64,000 nt of DNA from assembly GCA_964489425.1 (NCBI GenBank), contig CAZAYP010000011.1, forward strand, positions 25,513 through 89,512, given 5' to 3'. This document shows positions 44,532 to 53,312 of this stretch, piece after piece. Within the stretch, counting starts at the first letter, position 1. Each line of letters begins with the position of its first letter. Below the pieces are notes generated by a model, which did not search any database, was not told the origin of the DNA, and saw nothing but the letters and a program-made list of their open reading frames with translations. The position numbers and the translations under genes were made by a program. The DNA comes from CAZAYP01 sp964489425 [NCBI: uncultured Verrucomicrobiota bacterium]. GTDB lineage: Bacteria; Verrucomicrobiota; Kiritimatiellia; RZYC01.

Positions 44532-46199
44532 CTACATGCCCTGGTAACGCGGCCCGCCGCCGCCCTCGGGCAGCCGCCACTCGATGTTCCCGAGCGGGCA
44601 CTTGATGGTGCACGTTTTACAGTGCAGGCAGTTGGACGGGCTGATGCGGATGGCCGTCCGCTCCTCGTTGTACTCGTACACCTGGGCCGGGCAGAAGATC
44701 GTGCAGGGCGCACCGAACTTCGCAAAGCAGCCGGCCGTGCAGCGCGCCGGCTCGCGGATCACCAGGTGGCAGGGCTGGTCTTCCTCGTGCTCCGTGCCGG
44801 AATGGTAGATGTCCGTGAGGATGTCCAGGTTGAGCTCCTTTTCCGACGGCCCGGGCAGATCCGGCCGCGGCCGCGGGCAATCCGCCAGCGGGTCCGCCAG
44901 GTGATCCGGATGGCTGCGGAACCGGCCGGGCGGCAGCACGCCGGCCGTGAGGAAACTCGCGCCAATGGCCATGATGCCCGGCACCTGGCCCCACTGGAAT
45001 AACGGGCGCACGTTGCGGAACCGGCGCCACCGGCGCCAGGGCTCGGAAGCATACAGCCGCGCGGGATATTGGTCCAGGCGCGCCGCGGACCAGTCATCGG
45101 CGGCCCAGCACGCGTAGAGCGCCTCGGCCGCGGCCATGCCGGACTCCACGGCCAGGTGCGCGCCCTTGAGCCGCACGGCGTCGAGCAACCCGGCGGCGTC
45201 GCCCACGATCAGCGCGCCGGGCGCGACCAGTTCGCCGGCCGCCCACGCGCCGCCCTCGGGCAGGACCTTGGCGCCATACGCCTTCACCGTGCCGCCCTGG
45301 ATCATGCCGTGGACCAGGGGATGGGCCTTGAAGGCCCGGAACAGCTGGTGCGGGTTGAGGCGCGGGTCGCGATAATCCAGCCCCACCACCAGCGACACGG
45401 CCACGAGCGTGTCGCTGAACCAGTACACGAAGCCGCCGCCGTACTCGTAGTAGCCCAGCGGGTAGCCAAAGGTGTGCAGCACGCGGCCGGCCGCGCCGGG
45501 CACCCGCGGCACCTCGATCAGCTCCTTGATCCCCAGGGCGTAGCTCTGCTCGTTGGCGTTGCGCGCCAGGCCCCGCCGGGCCGCCAGTTGCTGGGTGACG
45601 CGGCCATGGCCGCCCTCGGCCAGGACCACGGCCTTGGCGCGGATCTCGGCGCCGGGCTGGAACCCGGGCTTGGGGCGGCCTTGCTTGTCGCGGCCCATGT
45701 CGCCCGCGATGGCGCCCACCACGCGGCCGTTCTCTTCGATCAGGTCCGCGACCGCCATGCCGGTGATGATCTCCGCCCCTTCCTTTTCCGCCAGGCCGCC
45801 AAGCCAGGCCGTCACCTGCCCCAAGGACACCAGCGGCAACCCCAGGGCATGCATCGGCGGCGGCACCACCGGCAGGGCCAACGCGGCGCCGCGGCGCAGG
45901 TAATACACTTTTTCCTGCGCCACCCGCGCCGCGACCGGCATGGTCAGCAGGTCGGCCTCGCCCACCAGCCGCGCCAGCGGCCCGGTGTCGAGGATGGCGC
46001 CGGACAGCACGTGGGACCCCAGCTCCGCGCTTTTCTCCATGACCAGGACGCTTGGCGGCGGGCGGCCGGGCGTGGCGCGCGCGCGGCGCAGCAGGTGGAT
46101 GGCCGTGGCCAGGCCGGCCACCCCGCCGCCCACGCACAGCACGTCCACCTCCAGCGTTTCGCGCGGCACGGCGGGCATCGGGTCCGGGGAGGAAGTCAT
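44532..46199 (-). CDS. Electron transfer flavoprotein:quinone oxidoreductase (FixCX-like)
   Basis: A 555-residue flavoprotein. The FAD Rossmann motif is VDVLCVGGGVAGLATAIHLL, GDAAGLLDAVRLKGAHLA is the second FAD site, and the C-terminal ferredoxin part has Cys ligands in TAGCFAKFGAPCTIFCP and NCLHCKTCTIKCPLGNIEW, fitting the 4Fe-4S domain of ETF-QO (FixC and FixX fused). It would pass electrons from ETF to quinone at the membrane. The start overlaps the end of the polyprenyl synthetase gene (ATGA). The ETF subunits are not in the window. A geranylgeranyl reductase-type role is less likely, given the ferredoxin tail. Confidence 0.9.
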   Translation of the reverse strand: MTSSPDPMPAVPRETLEVDVLCVGGGVAGLATAIHLLRRARATPGRPPPSVLVMEKSAELGSHVLSGAILDTGPLARLVGEADLLTMPVAARVAQEKVYYLRRGAALALPVVPPPMHALGLPLVSLGQVTAWLGGLAEKEGAEIITGMAVADLIEENGRVVGAIAGDMGRDKQGRPKPGFQPGAEIRAKAVVLAEGGHGRVTQQLAARRGLARNANEQSYALGIKELIEVPRVPGAAGRVLHTFGYPLGYYEYGGGFVYWFSDTLVAVSLVVGLDYRDPRLNPHQLFRAFKAHPLVHGMIQGGTVKAYGAKVLPEGGAWAAGELVAPGALIVGDAAGLLDAVRLKGAHLAVESGMAAAEALYACWAADDWSAARLDQYPARLYASEPWRRWRRFRNVRPLFQWGQVPGIMAIGASFLTAGVLPPGRFRSHPDHLADPLADCPRPRPDLPGPSEKELNLDILTDIYHSGTEHEEDQPCHLVIREPARCTAGCFAKFGAPCTIFCPAQVYEYNEERTAIRISPSNCLHCKTCTIKCPLGNIEWRLPEGGGGPRYQGM

Positions 46200-47119
46200 G
46201 GCGGCACCTGGTCGGTTGGGCCGGACGGCCGGCCGCGCTGGGCGGCCGCAAACCGGCTGGTGTGTTGGTTCAGCACAGGCATCACGTCGCGGTCCACATA
46301 GTCATTCCAAGCCCGGGCCACGGGCGGCCACGGGTCCAGGCGGATAGCCGCGCAACGCAGCAGGTCGCGGATGTGGTCCAGGGGGTGCTCGTCTGCGGCC
46401 TGCCACGTGGACGCCGCCGTGGTTTTATGCCGGCGCTGGTCCTGGGCGAGGCTCTTGTCCGTGTCCGCGGCCTGGCCGCAGGCGTCCAGCAGGTCGTCGG
46501 CCAACTGGTAGGCGGTGCCGAGGTCGTAACCGGACGCGGTGAGCGCGGCCTGCAGGTCGGGATCGCGCCAGCCGGCCACGTGGGCGGCAAAGGCAAACAG
46601 CGCGCCGGTTTTGGCGCGGGCTATGGCCACCGCATCGGCCCAGACGCCCGGGGCCGCGCGCAGGCACAGCTCCTGGCGCGCCTCGGCGGCGCACATGTCG
46701 CCGGCAAACCGGACCAGGGCGGCGACCACGGCCCCGGCCTCGAGCCCGGCCACCAGGCGCACGGCCTGGACCACCAGCAGGTCGCCCAGCAGCACGGCGC
46801 CCGGGATGCCCTGCGCCACCCAGAAGGCCGGCGCGCCGCGCCGCAGGCGACCGCCGTCGATGACATCGTCGTGCAGGAGGCTGGCAGAATGCAGCAGTTC
46901 CGTGGCCGCGGCCGCGGGCAACGGCAGGTGGGGCGGGCAGGCGGCGGCCGGGGCCAGCGCCAGCAGCAGGCGGGCGCGCAGCATCTTGCCCTCGAACAGG
47001 GCCGCGCCGCACTGCGCCACTACCGGCGCAAGCGGAGTGTCGGCCAGCACGGACTGCATGCAGGCGCGGACCTCGTCCAGGGCGCGGGACAAATCCGGGG
47101 TTTGGGCGGGAACGGTCAC
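46196..47119 (-). CDS. Polyprenyl (isoprenyl) diphosphate synthase
   Basis: A 307-residue trans-isoprenyl diphosphate synthase. Both aspartate-rich motifs are present: LLHSASLLHDDVIDGGRLRR (FARM, DDVID) and GTAYQLADDLLDACG (SARM, DDLLD). EGKMLRARLLLALA stands where the GGKR substrate-binding motif normally is, a less typical variant. It would extend farnesyl-type diphosphates, for example for a quinone side chain, matching the ETF:quinone oxidoreductase it is coupled to. The GTG at 47119 is preferred because the 35 upstream codons (ATG at 47224) have poor third-position GC and a low-complexity product; the start remains uncertain. Confidence 0.85.
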   Translation of the reverse strand: MTVPAQTPDLSRALDEVRACMQSVLADTPLAPVVAQCGAALFEGKMLRARLLLALAPAAACPPHLPLPAAAATELLHSASLLHDDVIDGGRLRRGAPAFWVAQGIPGAVLLGDLLVVQAVRLVAGLEAGAVVAALVRFAGDMCAAEARQELCLRAAPGVWADAVAIARAKTGALFAFAAHVAGWRDPDLQAALTASGYDLGTAYQLADDLLDACGQAADTDKSLAQDQRRHKTTAASTWQAADEHPLDHIRDLLRCAAIRLDPWPPVARAWNDYVDRDVMPVLNQHTSRFAAAQRGRPSGPTDQVPP

Positions 47120-47249
47120 GCGGTACCCGGCCCGCGAAAAGACGGAAGAAACCGGCGGCCGGTGCGGCAGGCCATGCCAGAGCCACGGCCTACACGGCCC
47201 GGGAGGGCCGGGCCACGATCCCAAGGCGCCTGGCGGCGGCGGCCGGGCA

Positions 47250-47648
47250 TCACTTTTCGGTCTGCTCCGCGTCGCTCACCAACTCGCGCATGATGGTGCC
47301 GAAGCCCTTGCCGGCCTGCATTTCCTTTTCCACTTCCAGCAGGGCGGTGTTGGGTCCGGGCGCGCCCTTGTCCTCGGCGGAGATCACGGTGGACCCGACC
47401 TGGATGCGGTCGCCGGGATTGAGCTCCTCCATGTCGAGGCGGTGGTTATTGAGCAGCGTGCCGTTCTTGGACTTGAGGTCCTTGATGTAATACTTGCCGT
47501 CCAGGAACCGGACGCCGCAGTGGATGCGGGAGGCGCGCTCGTCCTTGATGACGATGTCCGCCTCCGGGCTGCGGCCGATGGTGATGGCTTTCTCGCTCAG
47601 CTCGTACAGCCCCGGCTCGCCTTTATGATTTATGAATCGCAAACGCAT
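47250..47648 (-). CDS. FHA-domain protein
   Basis: A 132-residue cytoplasmic protein that is little more than one forkhead-associated domain: ITIGRSPEADIVIKDERASR ... CGVRF, YYIKDLKSKNGTLLNNHRL and the closing LNPGDRIQVGSTVISA. The conserved Arg, Ser and Asn residues that bind phosphothreonine are in place. A 30-residue charged tail follows. It may connect the surrounding cell-envelope genes to a Ser/Thr kinase; none is seen here. An AAGGAG ribosome site 12 bases upstream supports the ATG, and a GGGGCCGCGGCCCC palindrome (47667-47680) sits just before it. Confidence 0.9.
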   Translation of the reverse strand: MRLRFINHKGEPGLYELSEKAITIGRSPEADIVIKDERASRIHCGVRFLDGKYYIKDLKSKNGTLLNNHRLDMEELNPGDRIQVGSTVISAEDKGAPGPNTALLEVEKEMQAGKGFGTIMRELVSDAEQTEK

Positions 47649-47681
47649 AATAAAAATCCACTCCTTGGGGCCGCGGCCCCG

Positions 47682-48644
<963 letters not shown>

Positions 48645-48659
48645 TGCCACACGCACTCC

Positions 48660-49469
48660 TTATTGCGGATCGGCCGCCACCACGGGGGGGCGCTCCGGAT
48701 CCAACACCATCTGAGGATACAAATCTTTGATGAACTGCGCCACTTTATTTTGATAGACCGTGCTGTTCATCTCGCGGACGCCGGAAACCGCCACATAGGC
48801 CCAGCGATGGGCCACGTTGTGTACCACGCGGTCATAGGCCATCCAGAACAGGCGCCGGGCATGCGACGGCGTCTCGCGATCCTTGCCGACAAACCAGTAG
48901 GCGTAAAACCGGGCGATGGTGAACGGCCGGCCGCGCGGATCCCGCAGGTGGGAGAAAATATCCACCAGCATCACGTCCAGCGGCGCGCGGCCCGGCAGGG
49001 GCACGGAGATGATGTTGTGCGCCACCACCTCGTTGCCCTGCCCCACCAGGCACTCCTCAGGCCGGTGGATGCTCGTGCGCTCCTTGCCGCTGAGCACCAG
49101 CGAGACAAAGATGATTTCGCCGGCCGGGCTGGTGTACTGCTTCTTGCGCAGGAACGTGTCGGCGGGCAGAATCTCTTTTTCGGCAAACGAGACCCGGTCC
49201 AGCGTCCCGGTGCACTTGGAACAGGTGTTGGTGGCGCCGGCCAACTCGTCGTCCGTAAAGCTGGTGGCGCACTCGTAGTTCTGGCAGAACCACAGCCCTG
49301 ACCCGCGCCACTCGCCGACCTGGTCCGGCAGCACGGTCTGGATGCCCGCCTCCTCGGACACGGTGATGTCCACCGTGAACGCCAGCGCCCACAGCGCCAC
49401 CAGGAGGATGACGATCAGCACCGAGTACGGGCGCAGGGCCGGGGCCCACAGGCTTTTGAGGAGGTTCAT
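48660..49469 (-). CDS. epsI: Exosortase-associated EpsI-family protein
   Basis: A 269-residue membrane-anchored protein. One N-terminal transmembrane helix (YSVLIVILLVALWALAFTV) is followed by a periplasmic domain with the EpsI-like signature SIHRPEECLVGQGNEV, where family members usually have HRPExCxxAQG. A CxxC pair in TNTCSKCTGTL, with an earlier Cys pair (FCQNYECAT), looks like a small zinc-binding insertion not typical of EpsI. EpsI proteins accompany exosortases in exopolysaccharide loci. It is coupled to gmhB by an ATGA overlap (49466-49469). No exosortase gene is visible in the window. Family call moderately sure. Confidence 0.75.
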   Translation of the reverse strand: MNLLKSLWAPALRPYSVLIVILLVALWALAFTVDITVSEEAGIQTVLPDQVGEWRGSGLWFCQNYECATSFTDDELAGATNTCSKCTGTLDRVSFAEKEILPADTFLRKKQYTSPAGEIIFVSLVLSGKERTSIHRPEECLVGQGNEVVAHNIISVPLPGRAPLDVMLVDIFSHLRDPRGRPFTIARFYAYWFVGKDRETPSHARRLFWMAYDRVVHNVAHRWAYVAVSGVREMNSTVYQNKVAQFIKDLYPQMVLDPERPPVVAADPQ

Positions 49470-49996
49470 GTCGGTTCCAGTTGTTGTTCCAAAAAGCCAG
49501 CCAGGTCCGCGAGGTCCGCCAGGCGCGCGGCCGCGGCCGTGGGCGCGGCGCCGGGCCGGACCAGCACGGTGCGACACCCGGCGCGCCGGCCCGCCTCGAC
49601 GTCGGTCTCGTTGTCGCCCACCATCCACGAGCCGGCCAAGTCAAGGTCCAGCTCGCGGGCGGCCTGCAGCAGCATGCCGGGCTGGGGCTTGCGGCAGGCG
49701 CACTGGTCGCGGTCGTGGGGGCAATAGTAAATGGCGGGCAAAGCCAGGCCGGCCGCGGCCAGTTCCCGCGCCAGCCGGGCGTGGATCCGGGCCACGTCGG
49801 CATGCGTCATCCGGCCCAAGGCGACCCCGCGCTGGTTGGTGATGATCACCGCGCGCCAGCCCCGGGCCTGCACCACGCGCAAGGCTGCCACGAACTCCGG
49901 CAGGAGCTGGAAATCCTCCGGCCGCTCGACATAGCCGGGGCCCGGCGACTGGTTCACGATGCCGTCCCGATCAAAAAATACCGCGGGGTGCGCCAT
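49466..49996 (-). CDS. gmhB: D,D-heptose 1,7-bisphosphate phosphatase-like HAD enzyme
   Basis: A 176-residue HAD phosphatase of the GmhB type. The motifs are VFFDRDGIVNQSPGPGYVER (motif I, DRDG), IITNQRGVALGRM (motif II), the zinc loop CPHDRDQCACRKPQPGML and WMVGDNETDVEAGRRAGC (motif IV). GmhB dephosphorylates manno-heptose bisphosphate for ADP-heptose used in LPS or S-layer glycans. A histidinol-phosphatase role is the main alternative. It sits between the EpsI and TIGR03790 genes with a 6-bp gap upstream, inside the exopolysaccharide block. Confidence 0.9.
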   Translation of the reverse strand: MAHPAVFFDRDGIVNQSPGPGYVERPEDFQLLPEFVAALRVVQARGWRAVIITNQRGVALGRMTHADVARIHARLARELAAAGLALPAIYYCPHDRDQCACRKPQPGMLLQAARELDLDLAGSWMVGDNETDVEAGRRAGCRTVLVRPGAAPTAAAARLADLADLAGFLEQQLEPT

Positions 49997-50002
49997 GGTC
50001 GT

Positions 50003-51697
50003 TCAGGGCTGGGCCACCACGTTGGTGACGTTGAGGCTGAGCGGCGTGGACCGCACTTCCATGCCGTCGGCATAGCGGGCGAACGCCTGCACCGTGCCCG
50101 GCCCCTGCCCCAGGAGCGCGGCCGCGAGCGGCAGCGCCGCGGTATTGGTGGCCGCCACGGTGCGCAATACCCGCTCGCGGTGCACCAGGCCCACTTCCCT
50201 GGCCCCTCCCGTGGCCGCGGCCTGCAGCGGCAGGGTGGCGTGGTAATCCACCTCGCTCCGGTCCGGCGCCCCGGCAAGCGACACGGCGCGGCCATGGTTG
50301 TCCACGGTGAACCCCTTGACCGAGAACGCCGGCATGGCCACGGGCCGCCCGCCGCTGGCCACCACGCGCAGGCGGTGGTAGCCGTCCGCCAGGCGGGTGG
50401 TATCCAGCTCCAGCTCGGGTGAGTTGGCGGCGCCGGCTACCCGGCGGCCATCGAGGAAGTACTCGAACCGCAGCAGGCGGGCGGGAACCTGGGGCATGAC
50501 CTCCGTGTAGAAGGTGCTGGCGCCGGTGAGCGGATCATCGTCGAGGGTCACGGTCGTCAGGCTGAACAGCTTGCGCCACGGGCAAGCCAGCGGCTCGCCC
50601 ACCAGGAGGATCTGCAGCGGGCAGCAGATGGACTGGAAAAAGCTTTCCAGCATGCTGCACCCGCGCAGGTAATGGACGTAAAAGTAGGCGGCCGGAAACT
50701 TGGTCCAGCGCGCGTAGGGCTCGACCACCGTCCCGCAGGAGGCCGTGGCCCCAGCCTTGATCCACGCGGTGAGCTTGGTCTGGTTGTCGACATCGAACAC
50801 GGCGGCGAGGCTGGTGAGGTGCTCGGCCATGCAGCCGGGCAGGAAGCTGCCCATGGCGGCCGGGTCGACCTGCTCCGCGCCCATCATCAGGCCGAGAATG
50901 TCGCCGGCCTTGATGGTGGTGTTGCTGGTGATCACCACGTTGATGCCCGAGGCCATGAGCGTGCGCTGCACGTCGCGGTACTGCCAGTCGCGGCAGGTCG
51001 AACGGATGTCGTCGTTGCGCAGCAAGTACACGGTGCCGCGGTAGCCGGCGCCATCCGCCATGACCCCGCGGCGCAGCGACTCCAAAACCGTGGCCAGGTC
51101 GTTGCCGTTGCGCCCGGTGAACCCGAGCATCATGCTCGGCACGGGCATGGCGGAACCCAGCTCGCGCGCAACATCGTCCAAGGTCCGGCTCTGCTTGAGC
51201 TGGGGCACATTGGGCGTGGGGCCCGCGTACAGCGGCGAGACGTAGTCGCCGCGCGCCACCACCCCGGTGCCGGGCAGCGTGGCGTTCATCAGGAACGTGG
51301 CGCCCTGGATGGAGAGCGGCGGCGGCTCGCCGGTATCGATCCGCACCGGGAAATCCACGGAGTAGATCCAGGCGAAGACGTGGTCCTGGATACCGCGGCG
51401 GGCCAGTTCCTGCTGCACCGGGCCGCGGATGCAGCGGCCAAAATCGATCAGGCTGGCCTGGTACGGCGGCGCAAACAGCGCCGCCGGCAGGTCCAGGTAA
51501 ATGATGTTTTCATCCGGGACCTGCCGCAGGCGCGCGTAAGCGTTGGCCACGGCCATGGAGGCGGAAGAGTTGCGGTTAACCAGCAGCGCCATCTCGTGCG
51601 GGGCCAACGCGCGGGCCGGGACGGCCCCACCAGCAACCAACAACGCGGCCGCAAGCAGGCCCAATCCGCAGTGCCTTGCGCCCGGTTTCAGCCCCAC
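50003..51697 (-). CDS. TIGR03790-family secreted protein, copy 1
   Basis: A 564-residue exported protein of the TIGR03790 family. From a GTG at 51697 it begins with a signal peptide (CGLGLLAAALLVAGGAVPARA), then EMALLVNRNSSASMAVANAY and ARLRQVPDENIIYLDLPA, the usual opening of this family. Further conserved blocks are IYSVDFPVRI, SCGTVVEPYARWTKFPAA and CPLQILLVGEPLACPW. To my knowledge the family is restricted to genomes with exosortase and is functionally uncharacterised. C-terminal beta modules follow from about residue 380. The frame stays open through the upstream hexamer array, which is not coding; the start is inferred from the signal peptide. Confidence 0.85.
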   Translation of the reverse strand: MGLKPGARHCGLGLLAAALLVAGGAVPARALAPHEMALLVNRNSSASMAVANAYARLRQVPDENIIYLDLPAALFAPPYQASLIDFGRCIRGPVQQELARRGIQDHVFAWIYSVDFPVRIDTGEPPPLSIQGATFLMNATLPGTGVVARGDYVSPLYAGPTPNVPQLKQSRTLDDVARELGSAMPVPSMMLGFTGRNGNDLATVLESLRRGVMADGAGYRGTVYLLRNDDIRSTCRDWQYRDVQRTLMASGINVVITSNTTIKAGDILGLMMGAEQVDPAAMGSFLPGCMAEHLTSLAAVFDVDNQTKLTAWIKAGATASCGTVVEPYARWTKFPAAYFYVHYLRGCSMLESFFQSICCPLQILLVGEPLACPWRKLFSLTTVTLDDDPLTGASTFYTEVMPQVPARLLRFEYFLDGRRVAGAANSPELELDTTRLADGYHRLRVVASGGRPVAMPAFSVKGFTVDNHGRAVSLAGAPDRSEVDYHATLPLQAAATGGAREVGLVHRERVLRTVAATNTAALPLAAALLGQGPGTVQAFARYADGMEVRSTPLSLNVTNVVAQP

Positions 51698-51712
51698 GCT
51701 CCTCGCGTTACT

Positions 51713-51843
51713 GCTCGTCTTCGTCCTCGTTGTCGTGATCGTTGTCGTCTGTCGTAATCGGGTTCGTTGTCGTCGTCTGTCGTGATCGTAATCGTTGTCG
51801 TGATCGTTGTCGTGATCGTTGTCGTGATCGTAATCGCAATCGT
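51713..51843 (+). repeat. Degenerate TCGTNN hexanucleotide array, second locus
   Basis: About 21 units of the TCGTNN repeat (GTCGTGATCGTTGTCGTGAT) occupy the whole gap between the wbaP stop codon and the TIGR03790 start, beginning directly at the stop. Unit, phase and variant bases match the array at 11117-11232. Confidence 0.9.
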
Positions 51844-53277
51844 CTAGTACGCTCCCTCCCCGCGCCACACGGTGCGGATGGTGCGCACCAGGATCACGAT
51901 GTCCAGCCACGGCGACCAGTTGCGGACGTAATAAGTGTCCCAGCGCTCCATCCCCGCGGTGCCGGTGGCGCTGCGGCCGGAGACCTGCCACAGGCCGGTG
52001 ATGCCCGGCAACACCTGCTCGCGCAGCGCCCGCAACGGGGCCGGGATCTTCTCGTGGTGATAAGCCGGCAGCGGGCGGGGCCCGACCAGCGACATGTCGC
52101 CGTTCAACACGTTCAGCAGTTGCGGCAACTCGTCCAGCGAGCTGGCGCGCAGGAAGCGGCCCACGGGCGTCACGCGCGGATCGTGCTTGCTCTTGAAGTC
52201 CGCGCACCACTGCCCGTACCATTGCGGGTCGGTTTTCATCTTCTCCGCCAGCACCAGGTCCGCGTTGGGAACCATGGTGCGGATCTTCCAGGTTTTGAAC
52301 GGCTTGCCGCGGTACCCCACCCGCTCCTGCATGTAGAACGGGTGGTGCCGGTCATGCAGCCAGACCAGCAGCGCCAGCAGCAGGCATACCGGCACCCACA
52401 GCGGCAGCAGCATCAGCACGAGGAAAAACTCGGCCATCTCCTTGCCGATCCGGATAAAGGGGTTGGCCAGGTTGTTGCTTAGTTCCAGGCCCAGCAGTCC
52501 CATGAAGTCGCACGGCCGCACCCAGAGCGACGGGATATTGTCCAAGTCCGGGATCAGGATGACCCGCCGGTAGCGCATGAGCGGGCCTTCCAGCAGCGCG
52601 GTCAGCTCCTGCGGCGGCATCTCTGCGGTGCCCAGCACGGCCACGAACGCGCGGTCCGTGGTCTCGCGGATCCCGCCCAGCACCGGCACGCCGGCGACCT
52701 GCGGCAGCAGGTCCGCATGGTCGGTGAACACGCCGATCGGCTTGTAGCCCAGCCCGGCTTCCTGGCGCAGCGTTTCCAGCACCTGGACCACCAGCCGATC
52801 CCCGCCGTAGATGACCGTGGGCGCGCCCCACCATCCGCGGGTAATCAGCCACTTCTTGACCAGGATCCGACCCAGGGGCACCAGCGGCACACAGAGCAGG
52901 TAGGCCAGCGAGAACTTGAGGCGGCTGGATATATCGCCGGTTTTGCTCAGGAACACGGCCATGGCCGCCATGGCGAAGAGCACGACCAGGAGCAGCTGGG
53001 TCCGCCGCAATTCCTCCACCGGGCCCAGGCCCCAGCCCGGCAGGAGGCGGAACACGATGGCCCCCACCGCCCAGGCCGGGATGAGCAGGTACCCGCGCGC
53101 CAGCGGCATGTAGTCATCCTGCATGATATGGCGCAAGTGGGACGCCAGCCACAGGCACAGGAGGATCACCCCCGCCTCCACCAGCAGCAGGCACAGGGCG
53201 TTGACCAGCACCCGCCGGTAGTAAGGCCACACCCCTTCCTGCTGCCACTTATCTGCGATCGCGCGATAAAACATCAT
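51844..53277 (-). CDS. wbaP: Undecaprenyl-phosphate hexose-1-phosphate transferase (WbaP-like)
   Basis: A 477-residue polyprenyl glycosylphosphotransferase starting exopolysaccharide repeat units on undecaprenyl phosphate. It has four N-terminal transmembrane helices, a Rossmann-like middle domain (GAPTVIYGGDRLVVQVLETL) and the C-terminal catalytic region: membrane helix, ERVGYRGKPFKTWKIRTM, RFLRASSLDELPQLLNVLNG, DMSLVGPRPLPAY and LPGITGLWQVSGRS. Length and topology match WbaP rather than the short PglC type. It begins the minus-strand exopolysaccharide block, and a TIGR03790 gene diverges from it 29 bp away. ATG at 53277; the codon after it is also ATG. Confidence 0.93.
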   Translation of the reverse strand: MMFYRAIADKWQQEGVWPYYRRVLVNALCLLLVEAGVILLCLWLASHLRHIMQDDYMPLARGYLLIPAWAVGAIVFRLLPGWGLGPVEELRRTQLLLVVLFAMAAMAVFLSKTGDISSRLKFSLAYLLCVPLVPLGRILVKKWLITRGWWGAPTVIYGGDRLVVQVLETLRQEAGLGYKPIGVFTDHADLLPQVAGVPVLGGIRETTDRAFVAVLGTAEMPPQELTALLEGPLMRYRRVILIPDLDNIPSLWVRPCDFMGLLGLELSNNLANPFIRIGKEMAEFFLVLMLLPLWVPVCLLLALLVWLHDRHHPFYMQERVGYRGKPFKTWKIRTMVPNADLVLAEKMKTDPQWYGQWCADFKSKHDPRVTPVGRFLRASSLDELPQLLNVLNGDMSLVGPRPLPAYHHEKIPAPLRALREQVLPGITGLWQVSGRSATGTAGMERWDTYYVRNWSPWLDIVILVRTIRTVWRGEGAY

Positions 53278-53298
53278 GCAAAATATACCGGTTTTGGT

Positions 53299-53304
53299 TA
53301 TACT
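53299..53304 (+). promoter_or_regulatory. Possible -10 element of the second TIGR03790 gene
   Basis: TATACT, preceded by TGGT as in extended -10 promoters, lies eight bases before the ATG at 53313. No convincing -35 was seen. If used, the transcript would be leaderless or nearly so. Confidence 0.35.
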
Positions 53305-53312
53305 AGATGGTT

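Noticed and set aside
44532-46199. Geranylgeranyl reductase, because of its pairing with a polyprenyl synthase
   Set aside because: The C-terminal cysteine-rich ferredoxin segment and overall length match ETF:quinone oxidoreductase instead.
47667-47680. Rho-independent terminator (GGGGCCGCGGCCCC) between the UXS and FHA genes
   Set aside because: No T-run follows on either strand and the FHA ribosome site comes immediately after it; a simple GC palindrome in an operon gap.
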